Source: Bacteroidota bacterium | Lineage (GTDB): Bacteria; Bacteroidota; Ignavibacteria; Kapaibacteriales; Kapaibacteriaceae | Assembly (NCBI GenBank): GCA_003488525.1 | Contig: DNLG01000006.1 | Coordinates: forward strand, 1-5,437 | Reading direction: 5' to 3' | DNA length: 5,437 nt | Part shown: positions 1-5,437 of the stretch, piece by piece | Position numbering within the stretch: position 1 is the stretch's first letter | How the letters are laid out: the number at the start of each line of letters is the position of its first letter | The notes under the pieces: model-generated | The model's input: only the letters and a program-made list of their open reading frames with translations | Databases searched by the model: none | What the model was told of the DNA's origin: nothing | Translations under genes and position numbers: made by a program

Positions 1-1
1 G

Positions 2-604
2 ATGTTTTCAGCCGAACATATAGCCAGAGATCATGCACTTGTGAGGGCCGTGCACGAGGCCTTCATGCCGATCGATGATGAGACGTTTCAGGCGATCGTA
101 GATCACATGACGTATACGGAAGTGGCCAAGGGGCAGGAGTTTATCTCGCAGGGCGGACCCAACGACCGATTAGGTGTGATGGTAGATGGACTGATGCGAG
201 GCGTCGAGTTCATCGACGGTGATGACCATACACAGATGTTCTTTGATAGTCCCTGCTTTGTGACCGAATACGTCGGTTTTCTCCGAAGGAAACCGGCTTG
301 CTTTAGCATCGTAGCTCTCGAAGACAGCCGGCTGTATGTTCTGACATATGACGATCTGCAGAAGTTGTACTCCATGTCGAAGACCGGAGAACGTCTCGGA
401 CGTATGATCGCCGAGGGCGTTATTGCATCGGTCGTTGAGGAAGTACGTTCTTTTCGTTTTGACTCAGCCACGGAACGCTACGAGGAGCTTGTAGCTAGAT
501 TCCCTCGAATCGTACAGCGCGTTCCGCAGTATATGGTCGCGTCATACCTGGGCGTAACGCCCGAGTCACTCTCGCGAATTCGTGCCAAGCTTTCCAGAAG
601 CTAG
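2..604 (+). CDS. Crp/Fnr-family transcriptional regulator (TTGA-reading type)
   Basis: One-component DNA-binding regulator of the Crp/Fnr superfamily, 200 aa as visible. Residues ~20-125 form the cyclic-nucleotide-binding-like beta-roll (KGQEFISQGG and the following VDGLMRGVEF strands). Residues ~128-150 fit the dimerisation helix. A C-terminal helix-turn-helix spans ~173-197 (QYMVASYLGVTPESLSRIR). In the recognition helix E188, S191 and R192 match the E-x-x-S-R pattern of Fnr (E209, S212, R213), which reads TTGA half-sites; Crp has R-E-x-x-x-R instead. Only two cysteines (C85, C100) are present, so there is no Fnr-type four-Cys [4Fe-4S] motif, and the Crp cAMP-phosphate cassette (RxSA-like) is absent. 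The signal is therefore unknown. The length suits the short Bacteroidota members of the family. The ATG at 2 lies at the window edge, so the true start could be upstream and its ribosome-binding site and promoter cannot be seen. It is the likely reader of the palindromes at 656, 4644 and 5407. Confidence 0.9.
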   Translation: MFSAEHIARDHALVRAVHEAFMPIDDETFQAIVDHMTYTEVAKGQEFISQGGPNDRLGVMVDGLMRGVEFIDGDDHTQMFFDSPCFVTEYVGFLRRKPACFSIVALEDSRLYVLTYDDLQKLYSMSKTGERLGRMIAEGVIASVVEEVRSFRFDSATERYEELVARFPRIVQRVPQYMVASYLGVTPESLSRIRAKLSRS

Positions 605-631
605 GTGCTCGAGCAGTCGCAACACCGCCGA

Positions 632-645
632 TTGATGTAGGATAA
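632..645. promoter_or_regulatory. Degenerate second copy of the Fnr-like operator (tentative)
   Basis: TTGATGTAGGATAA matches the operator at 4645-4658 (TTGACGTAGGTCAA) at 11 of 14 positions. It lies 26 bp upstream of the perfect palindrome, in the same gap. The left half-site TTGAT equals the classical Fnr half-site, but the right half (GATAA) is broken. It could be an accessory weak site or chance. Confidence 0.25.
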
Positions 646-655
646 GAAGTGAGTG

Positions 656-673
656 CATTGACCTAGGTCAATG
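656..673. promoter_or_regulatory. Fnr-like operator upstream of the TonB receptor operon (perfect 18-bp palindrome)
   Basis: CATTGACCTAGGTCAATG is identical to its own reverse complement. The core TTGAC-N4-GTCAA has the geometry of Crp/Fnr dimer sites, in particular the Fnr/Dnr class (TTGAT-N4-ATCAA). It sits in the gap after the Crp/Fnr gene and before the TonB-receptor operon, and it recurs at 4644-4659 and 5407-5420. The palindrome centre (664.5) is 29.5 bp before a weak -7-like element at 694-701. That would put the site at about -41.5 from a start near 706, the usual position for class II activation. Binding by the neighbouring regulator is inferred. Confidence 0.8.
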
Positions 674-693
674 ATGCAGACCCATGCCTCGTG

Positions 694-701
694 TCAAATT
701 G
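694..701 (+). promoter_or_regulatory. Weak putative -7 element of the TonB operon promoter
   Basis: TCAAATTG matches 4 of the 6 conserved bases of the Bacteroidota -7 box TAnnTTTG. On its own this is weak. It lies at exactly the same offset from its operator centre (29.5 bp) as the better element at 4681-4688 does from the second operator. If real, transcription starts near 706. Confidence 0.3.
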
Positions 702-744
702 CGCCCGCAAATCACGATCGCATCACGACTACTGTCCATCACTC

Positions 745-3051
745 ATGCACAAGCTGAACTCCGGCGGGCTGAAAGCTGTCCGCTATTTGTTGATCTTCGC
801 TCTGACGGCATGTGTGATTACGGCTGGCCCTGCTTCTGCTGACCGGAGGGCTGATCCAACGCGTGGAACGATATCGGGGTTTGTCGAGGCATCGGTAACG
901 AAGGAACCACTCATTGGTGCTACGATTTCAGTGAAGGGCCTGAAGGCGGGCGCATACACGAACAAAAGCGGATACTTTTCCATATCGAACGTGCCTGCCG
1001 GTGAACAGACCGTTGTCGTGTCCTATGTCGGATACCTGCGCAAGGAGATATCGGTCAATGTTCCTCGCGGCGGTGGAGCAAAGCTGCGTGTTGCCTTGAT
1101 GCCGGATACCTCTCGTGGTCGCGAGCTCACCGTCACCGCCGGACGTGAGGATGATACCCGACAGATATCGATCTCTCGCGTCAATATTCCCATTGAACAA
1201 CTCAGCCAGCTACGCATTGGCGGTGAGGCGGACATCTTCCGGGCGCTGCAGATGCTACCGGGCGTGCTGACGTCCTCGCAGATCTCGAGTGGACTGTTCA
1301 TTCGAGGGGGCTCGCCTGACCAGAATCTTGTCCTGCTCGATGGGATGACGATCTACAATCCGACGCACCTGTTTGGTTTCATATCGGCCTTCAACAGCGA
1401 TGCCATCAAGGATGTCGATCTGATCAAAGGGGGCTTCCCCGCCGAATTCGGCGGACGGATGTCGGCGGTTCTCAACATCACACAGAAAGATGGAAATCGT
1501 GATCACGTCGAAGGTCTCCTGGGCCTCGGGCTGATCTCTTCACGAGCCTCCATTCAGGGGCCGCTCGGTAATGGTTCGTTCTTTATCGGTGGACGTCGCA
1601 CGTATCTCGAACTGATCCTCGGACTGATTCCTGAAGATCCCGATGTGCCGTTTCCATCTTTCAATTTTTACGACCTGAATGCCAAGATCACACAGAATCT
1701 TGGTGAGGATGATAAGCTCTCGATCAGCGGATTTCTGACGCGGGATAATCTGGGGTTCTCGCAAACGGGGCTCGACTTTGGCGTTCGTATCGGTAACCGG
1801 GCAACATCGGCGCGATGGTCGCACATCTTTGATCCGACGGTCGTTAGCGTTGTCACGGTTAGCGCAAATCGATACGACAACGGCTTCGATGGAAACACAG
1901 CCGGCAGGGCCTTCACTGTTGACAATACGATCATCGACTATACCGCCAAGATCGAGCTCGAATGGTTCGCCAACGAGACGTTCAGTGCCAAGGGAGGGTA
2001 TGAGGGCAACATCTTCAACTTCAGCTACCTGCAGTCCTTCGAGCAGTCAGCACAGAATAATGCCATCATTCGCGACACAACCGGTCTGACATTATGGGAC
2101 AACACTCACGGCACGTTCGCGCAGCTAGCATGGAATCCGACGGATGTAATGACACTGCAAGCCGGGATGCGGGCCAGCTACTGGACCTCAAGTAAACGGC
2201 TGCTCTTCGATCCGCGGCTGGCCCTGCGATATCAGCTCGCCGATGATGTTGCGCTGAAGGCCGCATGGGGCATCTATCACCAGTATCTGCGTCTTGCCTC
2301 GGCCCCCGACTTCAGCTTCTTTGATACCTGGCTGCCGTCAGACCAATCAGTGCCCGCAGGACGGGCCGATCACTATGTTCTTTCCATGGAGTCGAAACCT
2401 TTCGAGGGATACGATCTCAACGTTGATGTGTACTATAAGAACCTGGCCAACATCAATGAACTTCGTGACGCCGATGGTGCACGTCAGGTTCAGGTCGCTG
2501 ATATCTTTTACGTCGGTAATGGCTTCGCCTATGGGGCTGAGTTCTTTGTCCAGAAGAGAGCTGGACGTCTGACGGGTTGGATCGGCTACGCAATTGGGGT
2601 CGTGAACTCACAGTTCGACAGTGTTAACCGTGGCAACTGGTTCCGTCCCAAGTTCGATCGACTTCATGATCTGAAGATCACCGTGTTGTACCGGCTATCG
2701 GACCAGTGGGAGATCGGGTCATCGTTCATGTTTCAGTCGGGTCAGTCATACACGGGAGCAACGTCAACACTTGGAGGTCGCGCGCCCGGATGGGAAGGCG
2801 GCGTGGTCATGGTCAACCCCTCTCAGCGATGGGGACTCCGCCTGCCAAACTCCCATCAGCTGAACCTGAACGTCAACTACAACACCACCCTTGCAGGGTT
2901 GCCCTGCAGAGTCTTCCTCGACATCTACAATGTGTACTCGCGAAGAGACATCTGGTTCCGCTCGTTCCTGACAACGGAGGGAATCCCAACGGTGCGTGAT
3001 GTTCGATTACTTCCAATCCTGCCATCTATATCGATGGAGCTGAAATTCTGA
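745..3051 (+). CDS. TonB-dependent outer-membrane receptor with N-terminal carboxypeptidase-regulatory-like domain
   Basis: Outer-membrane active transporter of 768 aa, powered through TonB-ExbBD; the substrate is unknown. Residues 1-32 are a signal peptide (basic HKLNSGGLKAVR, then a hydrophobic run ending GPASA). Residues ~42-120 form a carboxypeptidase-D-regulatory-like beta-sandwich (GTISGFVEA, GATISVKG, TNKSGYFSISNVPAG, SYVGY). A TonB-box-like ELTVTAG lies at ~128-134. The plug spans ~145-251 (RALQMLPGV, LFIRGGSPDQNLVLLDG, KGGFPAEFGGRMSAVLN). The rest is a 22-strand-type barrel ending in a terminal Phe (SMELKF), as expected for assembly by the Bam complex. No SusD-like partner follows, so this is not a SusCD glycan pair. 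The frame is also open to a GTG at 691, but the ATG at 745 gives a normal signal peptide and falls after the inferred transcription start (~706). There is no strong ribosome-binding site. The stop overlaps the next ATG by one base, indicating coupled translation. Confidence 0.92.
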   Translation: MHKLNSGGLKAVRYLLIFALTACVITAGPASADRRADPTRGTISGFVEASVTKEPLIGATISVKGLKAGAYTNKSGYFSISNVPAGEQTVVVSYVGYLRKEISVNVPRGGGAKLRVALMPDTSRGRELTVTAGREDDTRQISISRVNIPIEQLSQLRIGGEADIFRALQMLPGVLTSSQISSGLFIRGGSPDQNLVLLDGMTIYNPTHLFGFISAFNSDAIKDVDLIKGGFPAEFGGRMSAVLNITQKDGNRDHVEGLLGLGLISSRASIQGPLGNGSFFIGGRRTYLELILGLIPEDPDVPFPSFNFYDLNAKITQNLGEDDKLSISGFLTRDNLGFSQTGLDFGVRIGNRATSARWSHIFDPTVVSVVTVSANRYDNGFDGNTAGRAFTVDNTIIDYTAKIELEWFANETFSAKGGYEGNIFNFSYLQSFEQSAQNNAIIRDTTGLTLWDNTHGTFAQLAWNPTDVMTLQAGMRASYWTSSKRLLFDPRLALRYQLADDVALKAAWGIYHQYLRLASAPDFSFFDTWLPSDQSVPAGRADHYVLSMESKPFEGYDLNVDVYYKNLANINELRDADGARQVQVADIFYVGNGFAYGAEFFVQKRAGRLTGWIGYAIGVVNSQFDSVNRGNWFRPKFDRLHDLKITVLYRLSDQWEIGSSFMFQSGQSYTGATSTLGGRAPGWEGGVVMVNPSQRWGLRLPNSHQLNLNVNYNTTLAGLPCRVFLDIYNVYSRRDIWFRSFLTTEGIPTVRDVRLLPILPSISMELKF

Positions 3052-3950
3052 TGAAAACGATGTTTCGTTCAATGACCGCCGTCTGTGCGATGCTGCTGCT
3101 GCTGTTCACATCGGGCTGCGAAGATCCGGTTCCGACAGATTACAAGGAAGAGGTCCTGCTCGAGGGCCTTCTCATTGTGGGAGAGCCCCTTGAGAATGTC
3201 CGCATTCTGCGAACACTGCCGGTGACGGACACCTTCACCTTCGAGCGTGCATCGATTCCTGATGCAACGATCATTGTCCGCGCTGATGGTGTCGACATTC
3301 CGATGGAGTTTGTTGCCGACCCGCGCGGTGGAACATACCGCGCAATTGACACCGCCTATCGTGTGAAGTCGAACGTCCTCTACAGTGTTGTGGTTAAAGC
3401 CCGTGGCGCGGAGTTGAGCGCCTCCACGCGAACCCCCGCCCCGTTTGAGTATACCGCTCCTCCGCGCCCGTGGCTGCGTTATCCGAGTTCTGACTCGTTG
3501 CTCGTATCGGTCGATGATTCGTTACTCATTTCCTGGACGGAAGTACCTAAGACGGATCTCTACATCATCAGTCTCACATGTCTGGATACTCTTGGATATG
3601 GTCAGTACCTGCAGCCTCCGACATCGGACTCTAACAGCCGTACCGTGCGGCCGAATCCTGACTTCTTCGACCAATCAGGAACGCTCCTGGCTAATGAGCG
3701 CACAACGCTCGGCGTAACGCGATTCACAACGACGCAGACGGTCTGGGGTGTGTTCCGATGGTACGGTCTGCACGAGATACGCATCTATGCGCCCGACCGC
3801 GCATTCCTTGAATGGATCGACCTCGTCGGTAGTGGCCGGCGCAGCTCCTACGATTACCAGCAGAGTAATGTCAGAGGTGGTCTTGGTGCATGGGGCTCTG
3901 CATCAATGGTTAAACAGCGTACGTTCTTGTTGAAGCGTGACACAAGATGA
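3051..3950 (+). CDS. DUF4249-like outer-membrane lipoprotein, partner of the TonB receptor
   Basis: Predicted lipoprotein of 299 aa resembling the DUF4249 family, which is typically encoded next to TonB-dependent receptors in Bacteroidota; its biochemical role is not established. A lipoprotein signal peptide (MKTMFRSM, hydrophobic AMLLLLF) ends in the lipobox-like TSGC with C23. Thr at -3 is less usual than Leu. Acidic residues directly after the Cys (CEDP) would be compatible with a Bacteroidota surface-export signal, but that is inference. Residues ~35-130 look like an immunoglobulin-like beta domain (EEVLLEGLLIVGEPLENVRI, IPDATIIVRADG, GGTYRAIDT, LYSVVVKA, STRTPAPF). The C-terminal SNVRGGLGAWGSAS (272-285) matches the Gly-rich ending common in this family. 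It begins one base inside the receptor stop, with GGAG at 3036-3039 as a possible ribosome-binding site, and overlaps the next gene by 4 bp. It probably works at the receptor's outer face in substrate capture. Confidence 0.82.
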   Translation: MKTMFRSMTAVCAMLLLLFTSGCEDPVPTDYKEEVLLEGLLIVGEPLENVRILRTLPVTDTFTFERASIPDATIIVRADGVDIPMEFVADPRGGTYRAIDTAYRVKSNVLYSVVVKARGAELSASTRTPAPFEYTAPPRPWLRYPSSDSLLVSVDDSLLISWTEVPKTDLYIISLTCLDTLGYGQYLQPPTSDSNSRTVRPNPDFFDQSGTLLANERTTLGVTRFTTTQTVWGVFRWYGLHEIRIYAPDRAFLEWIDLVGSGRRSSYDYQQSNVRGGLGAWGSASMVKQRTFLLKRDTR

Positions 3951-4588
3951 CGTGCCAGTTGCAGGCACCCTTCATATCGTCCGTCCGCCTATTGCTGCTG
4001 CTCTTGCCGATCCTCACTGCAGAGTCAAACGGACAGGCCGTTCGGTCCAGCCGCACCTACGTCAGTGCAGCGATCGGCGCTTCACGATCATGCGATGGCC
4101 TTGATTTCCTCGACGTCCGTAGTCTTTCACAATGGTCACCAATGCTAACGCTGGGGCTGGGTCTGCGGATCAATGACTACTTCGGCATCGAGGCACAATC
4201 GGCGCTAATGCTTTCCGATCTGACTGCTCAGGGCACATTGATCTCAACCCGTGAGTCCGCTTCCGTGTCGGCGGGCCATCAGAGCTTTGTGATCAGTCCG
4301 AAGCTCTATCTGCCGTTGTCTGCAAAGTCGGAGGTCTTCCTCCGCGCCGGCGTCGGATTCCTGCTCTCACAGAGCTCCATCAGCAGTCCATCGAATCCCT
4401 CTGTCGCCAAGTCATCTTCGAACATGGGATACATGACATCGCTTGGGTATGCCAGACAGATCGGTAGCAGCACTGTAGCAACACTGCAGGTGGAGCTCAG
4501 CGATACCTACGGCAGTGCGGGCGCATGGAGTGGTGGATTGTGTCTAATGAGTATCGGCGTTCTCTACGCTTTCGATGAGCGTCGATAG
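3947..4588 (+). CDS. Small outer-membrane beta-barrel protein, third gene of the receptor operon
   Basis: Secreted protein of 213 aa with the look of an 8-stranded outer-membrane barrel (PF13505-like). I do not recognise a specific family. The signal peptide has Arg at 14, a hydrophobic core RLLLLLLPILTA, and a likely cut before Gln30 (SNG|QAV). The mature part alternates short amphipathic strands and loops: RTYVSAAIGAS, LTLGLGLRINDYFGIEAQSALM, SFVISPKLYLPL, EVFLRAGVGFLL, MTSLGYARQI, VATLQVELSD, LMSIGVLYAF. It ends FDERR, so it lacks the terminal aromatic seen in the other two barrels here; the nearest is Phe209. Ser-rich loops lie at ~125-160. It starts at the ATGA overlap with the lipoprotein gene, so it is almost certainly co-translated with it and is a candidate accessory component of the receptor system. 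A role independent of transport, such as envelope stability, is possible. Confidence 0.75.
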   Translation: MTCQLQAPFISSVRLLLLLLPILTAESNGQAVRSSRTYVSAAIGASRSCDGLDFLDVRSLSQWSPMLTLGLGLRINDYFGIEAQSALMLSDLTAQGTLISTRESASVSAGHQSFVISPKLYLPLSAKSEVFLRAGVGFLLSQSSISSPSNPSVAKSSSNMGYMTSLGYARQIGSSTVATLQVELSDTYGSAGAWSGGLCLMSIGVLYAFDERR

Positions 4589-4643
4589 AAGCGGACCGTC
4601 ATGTGGACGCAGACAGGCAAGCCGCGGAATGCCGACAACGCTA

Positions 4644-4659
4644 ATTGACGTAGGTCAAT
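4644..4659. promoter_or_regulatory. Fnr-like operator upstream of the 188-aa barrel gene
   Basis: ATTGACGTAGGTCAAT is the same 16-bp core as at 657-672 with one base changed (C to G), leaving a single mismatched pair. Like the other two copies, it is followed by G, giving GTCAATG. It lies in the 154-bp gap between the receptor operon and the 4743 gene. Its centre (4651.5) is 29.5 bp before the -7-like box at 4681. That fits class II activation from about -41.5 and shows the downstream gene has its own controlled promoter. Confidence 0.8.
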
Positions 4660-4680
4660 GCAGCACCGACTTCACCCATC

Positions 4681-4688
4681 GAACTTTG
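4681..4688 (+). promoter_or_regulatory. Putative -7 promoter element for the 188-aa barrel gene
   Basis: GAACTTTG matches 5 of the 6 conserved bases of the Bacteroidota -7 box TAnnTTTG. Transcription would start near 4693-4695, leaving a leader of about 50 nt before the ATG at 4743. No clear -33 TTG is seen at the usual spacing. The operator's right half occupies that region, as expected for an activator-dependent promoter. Confidence 0.45.
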
Positions 4689-4726
4689 CCGCACCACAAC
4701 ATTGAACTCTCACAATCAATCTCAAC

Positions 4727-4733
4727 AAAAGGA
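4727..4733 (+). promoter_or_regulatory. Ribosome-binding site deciding the start at 4743
   Basis: AAAAGGA lies 9 nt before ATG 4743 in an A-rich leader. It is the clearest ribosome-binding site in the window. It supports 4743 over the upstream in-frame ATG at 4575, which would overlap the previous gene and run through the operator. Confidence 0.6.
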
Positions 4734-4742
4734 AAAAGCTTT

Positions 4743-5309
4743 ATGAAAATGGCACTTCTGATTCTGGCCATGGTATCGGCGCTTGCCACGCCAACGCTCT
4801 CGCAGACGGACCAAGTCAATAGCTCCTACGCGGTCGAGACGGACATTCTCTGGCCCTTTTTCCCAGGACTGACCCGGACGCAAATGTCCGTGACTCTATG
4901 GCAGAACGGAGATCTGCGCGGCGATCTTCTGGTGGGCGTCAACGTATTGTTCCCGAACGATCGTGAAACCGAAGGTCGATTCGCCGACTACAGCATCGTG
5001 ACCGGCTACCGTCAGTACCTCTGGAAGGGGCTCCATGTTGAATACTCGCAGACCACCGGACTCGGCGTGCTGAAAAATCATGTCAGCACCGGTAAGACCT
5101 ACGAAAGCTTTGACTGGGCTGCGACTGGTTACATCGGATACAAGTTTGAGTTTGCGGACAACAAGTTCTACATCATTCCTCAGTTCGGTGTTGAACGTGT
5201 ACTCTACAAGTCAAACCCGTGGCCTATCTATGAAGACAAGACCCTTACAAAGGAAGTCGGTGAGCAAGCATTCATGCTCGGATCATTGCGCTTCGGGTAC
5301 AACTTCTAG
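4743..5309 (+). CDS. Small outer-membrane beta-barrel protein (188 aa), own promoter
   Basis: Secreted protein of 188 aa, predicted to be a compact outer-membrane barrel; I do not recognise a named family. The signal peptide MKMALLILAMVSALATPTLS is followed by Gln21, a cleavage context common in Bacteroidota. The mature chain is rich in aromatic amphipathic strands: SYAVETDILWPF, TQMSVTLWQ, DLLVGVNVLF, YSIVTGYRQYLW, LHVEYSQTTGLGVL, WAATGYIGYKFEF, KFYIIPQFGVERVLY, AFMLGSLRFGYNF. It ends in Phe188, the terminal residue read by the Bam machinery. The frame is open back to an ATG at 4575, but that extension lacks a signal peptide and crosses the operator. The ATG at 4743 has a good ribosome-binding site (4727-4733). 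It is separated from the receptor operon by an operator and a promoter-like box, so it probably answers to the same regulator but is transcribed independently. Confidence 0.85.
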   Translation: MKMALLILAMVSALATPTLSQTDQVNSSYAVETDILWPFFPGLTRTQMSVTLWQNGDLRGDLLVGVNVLFPNDRETEGRFADYSIVTGYRQYLWKGLHVEYSQTTGLGVLKNHVSTGKTYESFDWAATGYIGYKFEFADNKFYIIPQFGVERVLYKSNPWPIYEDKTLTKEVGEQAFMLGSLRFGYNF

Positions 5310-5406
5310 AGCCCGGTAGAGAGCAGCACGATACTTCCCTCATTTGGTACACGGGGGTGGATCATGAACGAGGCGACTATTGATCTATGGTAAAAAGTGT
5401 GATGTC

Positions 5407-5420
5407 TTGACGAACGTCAA
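5407..5420. promoter_or_regulatory. Third Fnr-like operator, for a gene beyond the right edge
   Basis: TTGACGAACGTCAA has perfect 6-bp arms (TTGACG/CGTCAA) around a central AA and is followed by TG, as at the other two sites. It lies ~100 bp after the stop of the 188-aa barrel gene. By analogy its -7 box would start near 5443, just outside the window, so the controlled gene cannot be seen. The rest of the gap (5310-5406) holds no gene, terminator or repeat that I can support. Confidence 0.65.
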
Positions 5421-5437
5421 TGAGTTGTTGGGGTGGT

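Noticed and set aside
103..471. Reverse-strand open frame of 122 codons inside the regulator gene
   Set aside because: It is a shadow of a well-supported gene on the other strand. Its translation is Ser/Arg/Pro-rich with no recognisable domain.
606..615. Palindrome TGCTCGAGCA just after the regulator's stop codon
   Set aside because: It has no loop and no following T-run, so it is not a terminator. A ten-base palindrome of this kind is expected by chance.
3091..3105. CTG triplet run in the lipoprotein gene, resembling a phase-variable repeat
   Set aside because: It is only a few units encoding Leu in the signal peptide. In-frame triplets of this length are ordinary there and would not switch the frame.
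4575..4742. 56-codon N-terminal extension of the last gene
   Set aside because: It overlaps the previous gene, crosses the operator and promoter-like box, and would hide a clear signal peptide. The ribosome-binding site supports 4743.
5313..5356. Possible hairpin CCCGGTA / TACACGGG after the last gene
   Set aside because: The stem is short and bulged with a loop of about 30 nt and no T-run, so a terminator is not supported.
5364..5393. Nine-codon open frame (MNEATIDLW) before the third operator
   Set aside because: It is too short, has no ribosome-binding site or conservation evidence, and lies upstream of the inferred promoter.

Overview
The window looks like a piece of chromosome from a Gram-negative bacterium of the Bacteroidota/Chlorobiota (FCB) group. 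The evidence is a TonB-dependent receptor with an N-terminal carboxypeptidase-regulatory-like domain, a neighbouring DUF4249-type lipoprotein (a family seen mainly in that group), a short Crp/Fnr regulator of the type common there, secreted proteins predicted to be cut just before Gln, and promoter-like elements resembling the Bacteroidota -7 box. Base composition is moderately GC-rich by eye, so a GC-richer lineage (for example Kapabacteria, Ignavibacteria or Rhodothermota relatives) is more likely than a low-GC Flavobacterium. This placement is an inference.

Layout, all on the + strand: (1) a Crp/Fnr-family regulator (2-604); (2) a 140-bp regulatory gap with an 18-bp perfect palindrome; (3) a tightly overlapping three-gene unit made of a TonB-dependent receptor (745-3051), a DUF4249-like lipoprotein (3051-3950, 1-bp overlap) and a small outer-membrane barrel protein (3947-4588, 4-bp overlap); (4) a 154-bp gap with a second near-perfect copy of the palindrome; (5) a separately transcribed 188-aa outer-membrane barrel protein (4743-5309); (6) a 3' gap with a third copy of the site close to the right edge, presumably serving a gene outside the window. 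There is no RNA gene, mobile element or CRISPR array, and no convincing terminator. No gene-free stretch exceeds 300 bases.

The main point is the link between the regulator and the repeated operator TTGAC-N4-GTCAA. The regulator's recognition helix carries the E-x-x-S-R residues that Fnr uses to read TTGA half-sites. All three full sites lie between genes, and the two with visible downstream genes have a promoter-like element at the same distance from the palindrome centre. The window therefore reads as a small self-contained regulon: a one-component sensor controlling a cell-envelope uptake module (receptor, lipoprotein, barrel) and a second barrel. Neither the transported substrate nor the sensed signal can be read from the sequence.
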